Assembly (NCBI RefSeq): GCF_000003605.2
Contig: NW_003108115.1
Location: 1 to 11,832 of the forward strand
Direction: 5' to 3'
Length of the DNA: 11,832 bases
Source: Saccoglossus kowalevskii
Taxonomy: Eukaryota > Hemichordata > Enteropneusta > Harrimaniidae
Part shown: in pieces, positions 1 through 9,900 of the stretch
Layout: every line of letters starts with the position of its first letter
Position numbering within the stretch: the first letter of the stretch is position 1
Translations under genes and position numbers: made by a program
Notes under the pieces: generated by a model
What the model was told of the DNA's origin: nothing
The model's database searches: none
Seen by the model: only the letters and a program-made list of their open reading frames with translations

Positions 1-217
1 GTCTTGGATTATGTAAATTTGATGCTTTTCCGCATGCGCATACAGGATAAGTAAGACACAATGTTTACAAGGCACAACAAAAGATGTTTTCAAAATCATC
101 TTTGGCTAGATTACAATAAATAATATCGTTATAATAATTATTATCATTTTCATAAATATAAATGTATATGCAATGAAAAAAATAAATATATAATTTAGCA
201 ACTATATTGAATTTCAG
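1..217. other. AT-rich stretch without recognisable features
   Basis: No open frame of note, RNA gene or repeat was recognised. Confidence 0.6.
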
Positions 218-262
218 ACTAGTATAAAAGTATACTAGTATAGTATAGTATAGTATACTATT
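218..262. repeat. Hairpin plus TAGTA pentamer repeat
   Basis: ACTAGTATA (218-226), a 4-base loop, then TATACTAGT (231-239) form a perfect 9-bp hairpin. It runs directly into about four tandem TAGTA units up to about 256. No function can be assigned. Confidence 0.7.
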
Positions 263-291
263 CTGAGATTCAATGTGAAACTATAATCATT

Positions 292-446
292 TACTGTAAA
301 ATTAATTTCGCTGAAGGAATGATTCAGTGAAAATAAAATCCAGCGAATATACCGTTTTTTCTATATTTTACATTCAACTCGTCAAAATTCAGTGAAAATG
401 AATTCCAGCTAAAATACATTTATTTTACAGTATATATTTTACAGTA
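292..446. mobile_element. Small MITE-like inverted-repeat element
   Basis: TACTGTAAAATTAAT at 292-306 is mirrored by ATTTATTTTACAGTA at 418-432 (14 of 15 pair), with a second TTTTACAGTA at 437-446. Inside are two related segments, ttcagtgaaaataaaatcca (from 324) and ttcagtgaaaatgaattcca (from 388). The TA start and end are compatible with a TA target site as in Tc1/mariner-type MITEs (inference). There is no coding capacity. Confidence 0.6.
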
Positions 447-593
447 CAGTAAAAATCATGATGCCAAACACTGATTGGCCGAGGGGAAGACATGCCTGGA
501 TTATTTAGGTGCCTATGCGAGCGTACGTGTGTGCGGAACCTCTTGACGGTCTCATGCCACTAATCAACCAATGGCTGCTCGTAGCCAATTTAA

Positions 594-1489
594 GGTAGAG
601 ATGCAGTTTACTTGACAGGTATTTTAATTAGTTAATTAGGAAACCAAGATGACCTCCCTTGTCCACAAAATTATATATTTTCGGAAAGCTTATTGTATGA
701 ATTTAAAAATTTTGTAAGTATTTTTTTTATGGACACTTTAGTTTGAAATGTGCACAAAAATGTGCTTTTTTGGTCAAAAGTGATTAAAAAAAATTGGCTT
801 CTAAACCATGCCTCTGTTTCCTGTCAAAATTGGTTTACGGGTACATAGGTTTGTTATGAAGAAAGTGCCGTCTTGAAAACTGCCTACCAATTGTCAATTT
901 TGCAGGGCAGCAGCTCAAATTTCACTAATTCAAATTTATGCATAAATTAACACTCAGGCTAGTTGTCTGTACGATTGTTGTAACACTGTTCAACCAAAAA
1001 CAATGCCCCGACGGCGTTTTGAAGATAAACACATTGTCAATCATTTGTGAAAATTTCAAAATAAAAGATCAAAGCGTCTAGGAGCTATTTTTTTTAAAGT
1101 TCTGGGATGTGTTCTAAAAAGAAGCTGAGATAATTTGCATAACAATTCACTCAGTAAGAAGTTTGCTAATGCTCATAATTAAAATGGCTGTTGCAGTTCC
1201 AAATTTAAATGTATTATTGTTTTGTAAAAAGTTAAATATAGTGAGATCCCGTTATTACTTATTTCACCATGTTTCTTTTTTATTATTTATGTACAGCCTT
1301 GCTAAATCTTGCTAAGCATTCAAAAGAGAGAATGTTTGCACCTGTTATCTATATTTTAAAATCGTTTTTGAGTATGTTCCACTATTCAAAATTCTACAAA
1401 ATTTTAACAGTCTATAGCCATAACTGTTTGGATAATAAAAAGCTAAAAAAAAAATCACTCCCAAGTGCCCACGAACCTGCATCTCTACC
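594..1489. mobile_element. 896-bp non-autonomous element with TTAA flanks and 13-bp TIRs
   Basis: GGTAGAGATGCAG at 594-606 is matched exactly by CTGCATCTCTACC at 1477-1489. TTAA lies immediately outside each end (590-593 and 1490-1493). A TTAA target duplication is characteristic of piggyBac-type transposition (family knowledge); the tips do not show the usual CCC start, so the assignment is tentative. The interior is AT-rich with no credible transposase; the 74-codon frame at 1269-1493 runs into the right terminus and is judged chance. Confidence 0.7.
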
Positions 1490-1493
1490 TTAA

Positions 1494-1848
1494 CTGCCTT
1501 GCAAGAAACAATGAAATTGTTTATATATTTTCTTTTCTCAGGTGCTCCCTGTTTGAGGGCGTGATTACCTGGTTCAAAGGTGAGACCAGCTTGTGGTCTT
1601 TTGTCTACTTAGTGGCTGTGTACCTGTAATCTTGGTGTTTTTGCAGTGATTTCTCTAGGTGCAATCCAAATACAGTAGGTGTATCTTGTTTACCTGAAAT
1701 TTGTAAGAGTTTGAGCTGGCCAACATGTCAGTTTTTTTCATGTGGTTGACTACTGGCATGTTGATTTTTCATTTTTATATTTCAATCTCGTCATATGTTA
1801 ACATTGTTGTCTATTAGTGGTATGAGCCCTGACATGACAATATTTTCT
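1494..1848. other. Non-coding stretch with one exon-like segment
   Basis: The 38-base segment 1542-1579 is bracketed by a pyrimidine-rich TTTTCTCAG and by GGTGAGA and is open in one frame (CSLFEGVITWFK). No homology is recognised and no partner exon is established, so it is not called as a gene. Confidence 0.3.
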
Positions 1849-1878
1849 TCCCCTAAGTCGCGCCCTCTAGCGACATAA
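1849..1878. repeat. Left arm of imperfect inverted repeat flanking the THAP relic
   Basis: TCGCGCCCTCTAGC at 1858-1871 is the exact reverse complement of 3435-3448. Similarity extends on both sides (TCC..TA and AC.TAAA). The arm also contains a small hairpin, GTCGC..GCGAC. Confidence 0.55.
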
Positions 1879-1920
1879 ATTGGGTATTAATGGTTATGAT
1901 TGATTTTGATATTTTACTAA

Positions 1921-2554
1921 AATGGTCGACAGACAACCATCTGAATTTGATTATGCAACGTACACACAAGGTGAATTATATATTTTTAATAATACCCTTA
2001 CTGAATTAAAGTCACGAAATTAACAAAATTTAAATTTGTCTTGAACTACATTAAAATAATTTCTATATTGAAACTGATTTTCTTGTTTTTAAACAGAATA
2101 ATATCCCACAGTTTGTGGAGTATCTGGTTGTACGAACAAATACAATAAATCTACAGCAATGGAAGAAACAGACTTGTCGGTCGCATTCGTGAATGCTTAA
2201 ATAATACTGGTGATTGTTTTTGCCATCCTCCATACAAGTAAACATGCCGAACTAAACATGCCAATCTAAACATCGTGATAGGTGGCTAGATTTGGCGCGT
2301 TTAACAAACATTGTAGATGAGAAAAAAAAAACATTGGAATCAAAAGAATATGTTGTGAGCATTTTATTGATGCCCAACCCATAATAACAGCAGTATTGAA
2401 ATTAGGATATGAAGTAACAGGGGAAAAAGGAGTATATTACCGAGGATTGAAGTTATATCAACAAAGAAACAGAAGAGTATGGAAAGTAATGACGAGGCAT
2501 ACCGGCACGTGCATAGTGTTGCAACAAAAAATGCACCCAGCTGAAGTTTTGTGA
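1921..2554 (+). pseudogene. Broken THAP-domain coding relic
   Basis: THAP domains are C2CH zinc-binding DNA-binding modules found in P-element-type transposases and in host genes derived from them. Three pieces remain in order: CGVSGCTNKYNKS (from 2114; the Cys-X4-Cys), KHRDRWLDLARLTN (from 2268; the central conserved Trp region) and RICCEHFIDAQP (from about 2345; the Cys-X2-His), followed by an open tail to TGA at 2552-2554. They are in different frames, with a 14-bp triplication (2240-2281) and an A10 tract between them, so the gene is broken. An ATG at 1921 followed by a short open frame and AAG/GTGAAT could splice in phase to the acceptor at 2111-2112, just before TTTGTGGA, suggesting a former first exon. 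The assignment rests on short motifs. Confidence 0.55.
2240..2281. repeat. 14-bp tandem triplication inside the THAP relic
   Basis: AAACATGCCGAACT, AAACATGCCAATCT and a third diverged copy AAACATCGTGATAG follow one another. Two 14-bp units (28 bp) are not divisible by three, so the duplication itself would shift the frame between the Cys-X4-Cys and Trp parts of the domain. Confidence 0.7.
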
Positions 2555-2738
2555 GGTACACAGTGATCTAACATGTGTACTGTTTTTAACATGTACTTAT
2601 ATTACTTACTGCATTGTTATTACTTTCTGATTTTTTGAAGTTATTAGAACTTTTAAATTTGTTGTTATTTTTAGTTGCTTTATTTTACACTAGTTTTACC
2701 ATACTGTATCCACAGCAGATTACAGTTGCGTAATAAAC
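2555..2738. other. Non-coding stretch ending in AATAAA before the microsatellite
   Basis: The sequence ends cagttgcgtAATAAAct directly before the (TTA) array. A polyadenylation-like hexamer followed by a simple repeat resembles the 3' tail of a truncated non-LTR retrotransposon or SINE. No coding part is recognised, so this is inference only. Confidence 0.3.
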
Positions 2739-3302
<564 letters not shown>

Positions 3303-3308
3303 TTTATT
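3303..3308 (-). promoter_or_regulatory. Candidate polyadenylation signal of the nAChR gene
   Basis: AATAAA on the minus strand about 190 bases after the stop codon, followed in the sense direction by GT- and T-rich sequence (about 3295-3230). This is the first canonical hexamer I found downstream of the stop. No transcript evidence is available. Confidence 0.5.
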
Positions 3309-3428
3309 ACAAGCTATGTTCGGTTGTGTAGTCGTTCTTTTGAAGAAACTCGACCTCTCTCAAAACATACATACACGCACAATAAAAACAATAACTGTGT
3401 TGACTGACTGTACTGAACTTCAAAGCGT

Positions 3429-3457
3429 TTAGTGGCTAGAGGGCGCGATTTATAGGG
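3429..3457. repeat. Right arm of imperfect inverted repeat flanking the THAP relic
   Basis: GCTAGAGGGCGCGA at 3435-3448 pairs with the arm at 1858-1871. It falls in the presumed 3' untranslated region of the nAChR gene, about 50 bases after its stop codon. The core also resembles the animal CTCF consensus (AGRKGGC part). Confidence 0.55.
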
Positions 3458-3497
3458 ACGGGGTATTCTGAAACTGTCACGAATTCCCGTGAGATGT

Positions 3498-3994
3498 TTA
3501 GTGGTCACCGTCATTGTTTTCCTCCGTATGCCAGCCTGAACCACGGATGGCGAGAAAGGACAAAAACCCAGTTAATAATGACAAAAGTAAAATGGTATAA
3601 ACAATCAAGAACGCCCTGTCAATAAGTCGCGCCACTTCCCGCCATTCTCGTAACCGTCGTTCTTGGGAGACTCCATCAAAACTTTCACTTCTGATTGTTT
3701 CATCAGCTTCAACCTGTCCACTCATAAGTCCCGTTACTTGATTAGCGTCCTTAGCACCTGCGTGATGATTCATATCGTTGATTCTCATTGGTCGCATCTC
3801 AAAAACAGATCGACGAAACATGTAGTGGATTCTAACTTGCGTGCAGGAGATGTAAGCTAAGAATTTGACAACATACTTTTTCATATATTCTGGAACTTCA
3901 GCGCATGCAGGGCCCGGAAAATGTAGATTCAGCGTATATGCTGTCACAAAAGCTGAGATGACGGCCATACCAATTAAAATCAAGAAATATGCCT
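3498..3994 (-). CDS. nAChR exon E: TM3, cytoplasmic loop, TM4, stop
   Basis: The exon starts AGGCATAT after TTTTATCCAG; with the C of exon D it makes CAG (Gln), giving PYLQAYF at the start of TM3. A phase-1 intron here gives a continuous frame to TAA at 3500-3498. The cytoplasmic loop is about 100 residues, short for the family, with VPEYMKK after TM3 and an amphipathic helix (ERRLREWREVARLI) leading into TM4. The usual nicotinic His-His-Arg-Ser motif after TM3 is absent. The C-terminal tail is short and acidic. The frame stays open upstream to about 4172, but without homology and beyond the acceptor, so I treat that as intron. Confidence 0.93.
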
Positions 3995-6900
3995 CTGGAT
4001 AAAATAAAACAAATATACATATATCACTGCATTTAATGAAAAAAATATATCTGTGTATGCTGACCTCTACGTCAGTGTCTATGTTGAGTTCTTTAGTTTT
4101 CGACATGTCAATCACGTCAATGTCATAGGAGATACGTAAGTCGAAGCATCCAAAAGTAAATTGGTTATTCAAACACTTCCCTCCTATGATAAGCTACAAT
4201 AGTAGCAGTTGGCATTGTTCTGTTGTATAACGGCTGGATATAATGAGAGGTTTGATTGCATTGTAATAATCAGTTGTTGTTTTTTATTATTGTTCATTTC
4301 AAAGTTTGTAGTGGGTCCGGACGGATTAGTAAATTTTGGTGTTAGGGGTGTGTGCGTTGTTTCCAATTATTCTTTTTGACTAGGAGAGTTAGCTAAACAC
4401 AAATTATTTATTTACTAGATTTTCAAGCCATGCTAGCAGGTAGATGTAATTATAGTTTTTCAGTCACGCCACATTTTATAAAGTTGTGAGCCAGTATCGT
4501 GCAAATTGAAGTATACGATATAATTATGCGTTTATAGTTATGAGTGCATTTCAAAAAAAAAAAAAAGATAATAAAAACGGAACTGAGCCCAAAACGATTT
4601 AGACATGCGCACACGGTTACAGGATCGACAGAACAACGATTAAATCAGATGAATGGAAATTAGGATGTGAACATCGTGTCAACACTGTCGATGTCTCAGT
4701 ACGGGCATGTACTAGTTCACTTCTCTCCTATTGTCTGAATATTGAAATCAACCAATTAATCAGCCACCAAACGTTATTCCTCTGTTCGAGTTACGGAGAT
4801 CGATTTACGAAAATATCGAGTTACAAATATAACCACGCCCATCCTAACTCGATGTCAAACTAACTGCCGGGTAGCAGAGCCTTCGAGTTACAAGTAATAT
4901 AGATTTTTGTTTTTGTTGAACACCCACATTTAGAAATTGTAATTATCGCTGTATGTTATCCATACCTCGAAGTTCGGTTTCCTATTAATTAAAGTTTGAG
5001 TTACTAAACAAAACCAGAAATCTATATTTCCCGCGAAGTTCTGTTATATAACTGTTAACTGAACATCGACGGACATAGTTCGCAAAAGATAGCGTGTTTT
5101 TTTTTTAAATATGGGCTTGGGCATTTTTATAACTCGATATCCGTAACTCGAACAATTCAGCGTCTCGTCTCGTCTCTATTATAAAAATGAAAAAAAAATG
5201 CATGGCAGCAAAAAATCAAAAACAAAAAAAACAAAAAAAAAACACTTACGTAAATATGGGATAACTTGGCTGGTGGGCGGCATGTAATCCGACACGACGG
5301 TAAGGAAGACGAACTGTGAGAGAATACTGATAACACAGAGACTCACTCTCTCACCCGAATCGGATGGCAGGTAAAAGCCTACTGAAATTAAAACGCTTGC
5401 CAGAAACGACGGGAGAATGATGTTAACCACGTAGAACGTCGACCGTCGTTTCAGGTGTAGTGTGTATTCCACGTACGGGAAGGGATCCTCACAACAAACG
5501 TAGACAGTGGAGTTGTTCTCGACCGGCATTTCCTTTAATTCCCACTCCCCGTTACTGACGAATCTATCAATATTACTGTCATCACTTTTAACTATATCAA
5601 TGTATCTACTACTGTAGCTCCAAGAAGCAAATCTAAAGACACACTTTTGTTCGTCGAATGGAAACATGGTGGCGTCGATGGCACACTCGGCAATAATGAG
5701 GTATGGTTGTAAGGCTTTGATAGTCCCGTTAGAATATATCACTACGTCTGTGTCGTAATGCCGATCAAATTCATCTTTTACACTGGAAGAGAAATTGTCA
5801 GAAAAGGATGTAACTTCAAATACATCTCAGTTTAGCCTACAATCTGTGTGGCGCACACTCACTACACACCACTCTAAAATGCCAAGTTACGATGATAGTA
5901 TATCTCATGACACATTCAGCTTAGACAGACATCACACAAACACTATAGCATGAGATGTCGTAAGCATTTCAAGAAATTGAATAAGTTTACTGGTCAGTTT
6001 ACATTAAATAGTGCGCGTGTAGGAATTTTCCACAATCACGCAAGTGTTTACCTTCAATCAACCAATCACGCAAGTGTTTACCTTTAATCAACCAATCACG
6101 CAAGTGTTTACCTTCAATCAACCAATCACGCAAGTGTTTACCTTCAATCAACCAATCACGCAAGGGTTTACTTTCAATCAACCAATCAAGTAGGTGTGAA
6201 TAATGTCATTTAACTGAGATCATACCAAGGCGTACATCACATATAATCTAGGCTAATCCGAGGTACTCTTAGCAAGAGTAATGTAGCATTCGATAAACGA
6301 CGTAGACGATGAGCGACTGGCGATGATCCGTAATCAGTTATAAAAAGTTTTGTTCAGTGAAAAAACATGCGAATAAAATTACCTGCCATAGAGGACAATG
6401 TCTGGTTGCCATATGTGCTCGATTGATATTTGTATCACATCGGCACCTCCATACAATTCAGACTCCCACTGCATATGTACATCGACCCAACTCTGGAATA
6501 CAATAGTTCATTGACATTAGACGAGTCATTACAACTATACAATGGGTCATGAACATTAGACGAACCATTGCAACAATACAGTGGGCCATGAACATTAGAC
6601 GAGTCATTACAACAATACAATGGGTCATGAACATTAGACGAACCATTGCAACAATACAATGGCCCATGAACATTAGACGAACCATTGCAACAATACAATG
6701 GGTCATGAACATTAGACGAGTCATTACAACAATACAATGGGTCATGAACATTAGACGAACCATTGCAACAATACAATGGATCATGAACATTAGACGAACC
6801 ATTGCAACAATACAATTGGTCATGAACATTAGACGAGTCATTACAACAATACAATGGGTCATGAACATTAGACGAACCATTGCAACAATACAATGGGTCA

Positions 6901-9900
6901 TGAACATTAGACGAGTCATTACAACAATACAATGGGTCATGAACATTAGACGAACCATTGCAACAATACAATGGGCCATGAACATTAGACGAACTATTGC
7001 AACAATACAATGGGTCATGAACATTAGACGAGTCATTACAACAATACAATGGGTCATGAACATTAGACGAACTATTGTAACAATACAATGGGTTATGAAC
7101 ATTTAATAGACGAGTTAATACAACAATACAATAGGTCATAACATTAAACGAACAATTCGAACAATACTTTGGGTTATGAACATTAAACGAGCTGTTACAC
7201 CAATACAATGGATTATGGACATAAGACGAATTATTGCAACACTACAATGATTCATGAACATTAGACAAACCATTGCTGCAATACAATGGGCTACGAACAT
7301 TAGACGAGCCATTATAACAATACAACTGGCCATGAACATTAGACGAGCCATTACAACACTACACTGGGCTATGAACATTAGACGATCCATTATAACAATA
7401 CAACTGGCTAAGAATATTAGACGAACCATTGCAACAATACAATGGGTCATGCACATTAGCATCGTCCGAATCGCACGGTTTCGCTAAGCCCGGCCATTCA
7501 ATTCCAGCCCACGAACCCGTGCGTGATCGTGTCAGGAAAAGCTGTATTTCACTACAGTTAAATTGAGTCATTTGATTGGGCGCGCCAAGAAGCTGGCGCT
7601 ACAAATCAGCGTTGCTGTATCATTAATTTGAAGATCCGGGGTCATCACAGATTAAAACAATGGCAGCGTGTAGGCTTTGGGTTGATTCACCGGGAGTCAA
7701 GAACAGAAGGTCTATGTTCGTTGACACGTTTCCATTTTTTTTTTCATTCCAACGTTGGAAATTGTTCGTGGACAAGTGAATGAAGACTGTGGAATGTTTA
7801 AATATTTGTGCAAACCGTGTTTTAAACTGACAACACTGTTGAAACAGATAACATGTCGACTTGTCCGATACGTTCTTTGTTGCAACTAACACGTCATTTC
7901 CCTTAGAAACAGCACTAAGTTTTTTTTCTTTTGATGGTCAGTAAGCTCGTTCACAGAGAAAAAGCTAGCAACACGTTGATTTCTATATTCAACCGAGCTA
8001 GCGCCACGATTTTACCAAGTAATATACCGTTTCTATCGTGGGTTCTGATTGGGTAAATCAAATGAGCCTAAGTGAATCTTATAATCGTTTGAGGGCGTGC
8101 GACATACAGTAAATCGTGGTGAAATCTGCCAAGGGTTAATGTTGAGGCTTCGGCCGAATAAATGGTCCTTGGCTGGCGAAGATGGAACATTAGATGAACT
8201 ATTATAACAATACAATGGGCTATGAAAATCAGATGAGCCATTGCAACAACAACAGTGGGTCATGAACATTAGACGAGCCATTACAACAATGCAATAGATC
8301 ATGAACATTCAATAAACGAGTTATTAAAACAATAGATAGGGACCATCAACAATAGACGTGCCATTAAAACAGACATTGGATCATTAACATGGGATGAACA
8401 ATTCCAACAATACAATGGGTTACTAGTATAAACATTGCACAAACCATTACAACAATACAGTGGGCCACAAACATTAGACGAGCCATTACAACACTACAAT
8501 GGGCTATGTACATTAGACGGGCCATTCCAACAATACAATGGGATATGAACAGTAGACGAACTATTACAACAATTCAATAGATCACAAATTAATTAAAGTT
8601 ACTATTCGACGACTCTGAGATTATTGATTTGCCCCTAATGCATTATCTTACCGTTCTCCACGGTACATTGTAAATAATAATCAAAGAGCAAGTCAGGCTT
8701 GCACGTATAAACACCACAGCAAAATTGATAAATATAGCTATTCCTGAAACACGGGAATGAAGATAAAATTCGAGGTTACAATCGTCACATGGTGACACCC
8801 GCAATGGACTAAATTCTTTTAAATTACTATTATAATTACTATTCCATTAGATTCGTGCATGTCAATGGTTATTTTGTTTTTATATGTCCGTACACGTCCG
8901 CAAGCATAATCACAAACACACTTTTTTAACTTCCAGGTGTAGAGGAAAGGCTTCGTGATTCCCTGACCCAATAGACAATTATTTCATTCAATAACTGCAT
9001 TATATGGCATGGTATACATACCTGCTCTAACCAACACTTTAATTTTATTACTTGGTTCTTTTCGTCCTGTGAAAAAAATAAAACAAATGGAAAGTTCTCA
9101 ACACACCGCAACAAAACAATCTGAAAATATATGAGACCTTTCGTACATGTTTATTTTTGTGACTGCAATAGCCATGCCCGAATTTTTCGTCATGAATTGA
9201 CGCTTTTATTTGCGGATGCAGAACCGTTATTCACAATGAACTAACGAATCTATGTATTGTGCAAGGGTTATTATATTCTGTGTGTTTTCAAGTTAGCACA
9301 TTGTGACAAGTGACAGTTTCATCATGAAATTGGATTATTTGGGAGAAGCCTGACGACAACAACACTGGTTTGCCACAAAAAAATTAATGTCTCAGGGAAA
9401 ATATATTGCATACGTACACAGGGAACAATATCCCTGGGTATTTCAAACTGGCCGTTGCCATTTTGTTTTGTTTTTTTTAGAAAAAACAAACAAACGGAAA
9501 AGTGCTCTAGGTTTTTCGTAGGAAACTGAAAAACCCGTTTTTCAACTTGTTTCTTAATTCAGTTTTAAGTCGTATGCCACATACAGTGAATCAAGATGGC
9601 TGCCCCATACAGTAAATATCGGCAAATTATTCGCATTTATCGGATTATCATTTGAGTAAATCTGTTTATCATAAAGGTGTTTTTCTTTTTTATGGTTATC
9701 GTATCGCTAAAATGCCCCTTTGAGGAGTTATCTTGACAGAGACTAAACATCTACTGCAGAATGAAAAACAGTTATTCCCCATGAAATGACGAATCTATTA
9801 GAAGAAGCGACACAGTTGTTCGTCGTGAAGGGATGTATCCATTGGGATATCGTGAATTGACGAGTCTTTTGGGGGAATAAAAAGAATTGTTTGCTATGAA

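Larger units (their letters stand above)
6493..9021 (-). other. nAChR intron 2
   Basis: Phase 0, 2529 bp, GTATGTATACC..TTGTATTCCAG. About half is 39-bp minisatellite (6495-7457 and about 8186-8585), split by about 725 bp of different sequence. The remaining 8586-9021 shows no recognisable gene or repeat. Confidence 0.85.

Noticed and set aside
1542-1600. tRNA-derived SINE (ggttcaaag resembling a B box)
   Set aside because: No matching A box at the right distance and no tRNA-like fold could be drawn; the match is only eight bases or so.
4005-4172. Open frame extending exon E upstream (about 58 residues)
   Set aside because: It lies beyond a good TTTTATCCAG acceptor, has no receptor homology, and the spliced junction restores TM3 exactly.
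5179-5249. Open frame extending exon D past TM2
   Set aside because: It passes a strong GTAAGTG donor into a T-rich intron stretch; the Phe/Leu-rich tail is read-through.
6031-6198. CRISPR-like regular array
   Set aside because: Units are contiguous with no unique spacers and sit in an animal intron; it is a minisatellite.
6549-7106. 185-codon plus-strand frame across the same array
   Set aside because: Same artefact of the 39-bp period on the opposite strand.
6435-7208. 257-codon minus-strand frame with 13-residue repeats (NVHDPLYCCNGSS)
   Set aside because: The 39-bp period is divisible by three, so frames stay open on both strands across the array. It overlaps exon C of the receptor in the wrong frame and shows no independent coding signal.
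7623-7892. 89-codon minus-strand frame within the interrupting segment
   Set aside because: No recognisable domain or homologue pattern, and no splice or promoter context; likely chance or transposon debris.
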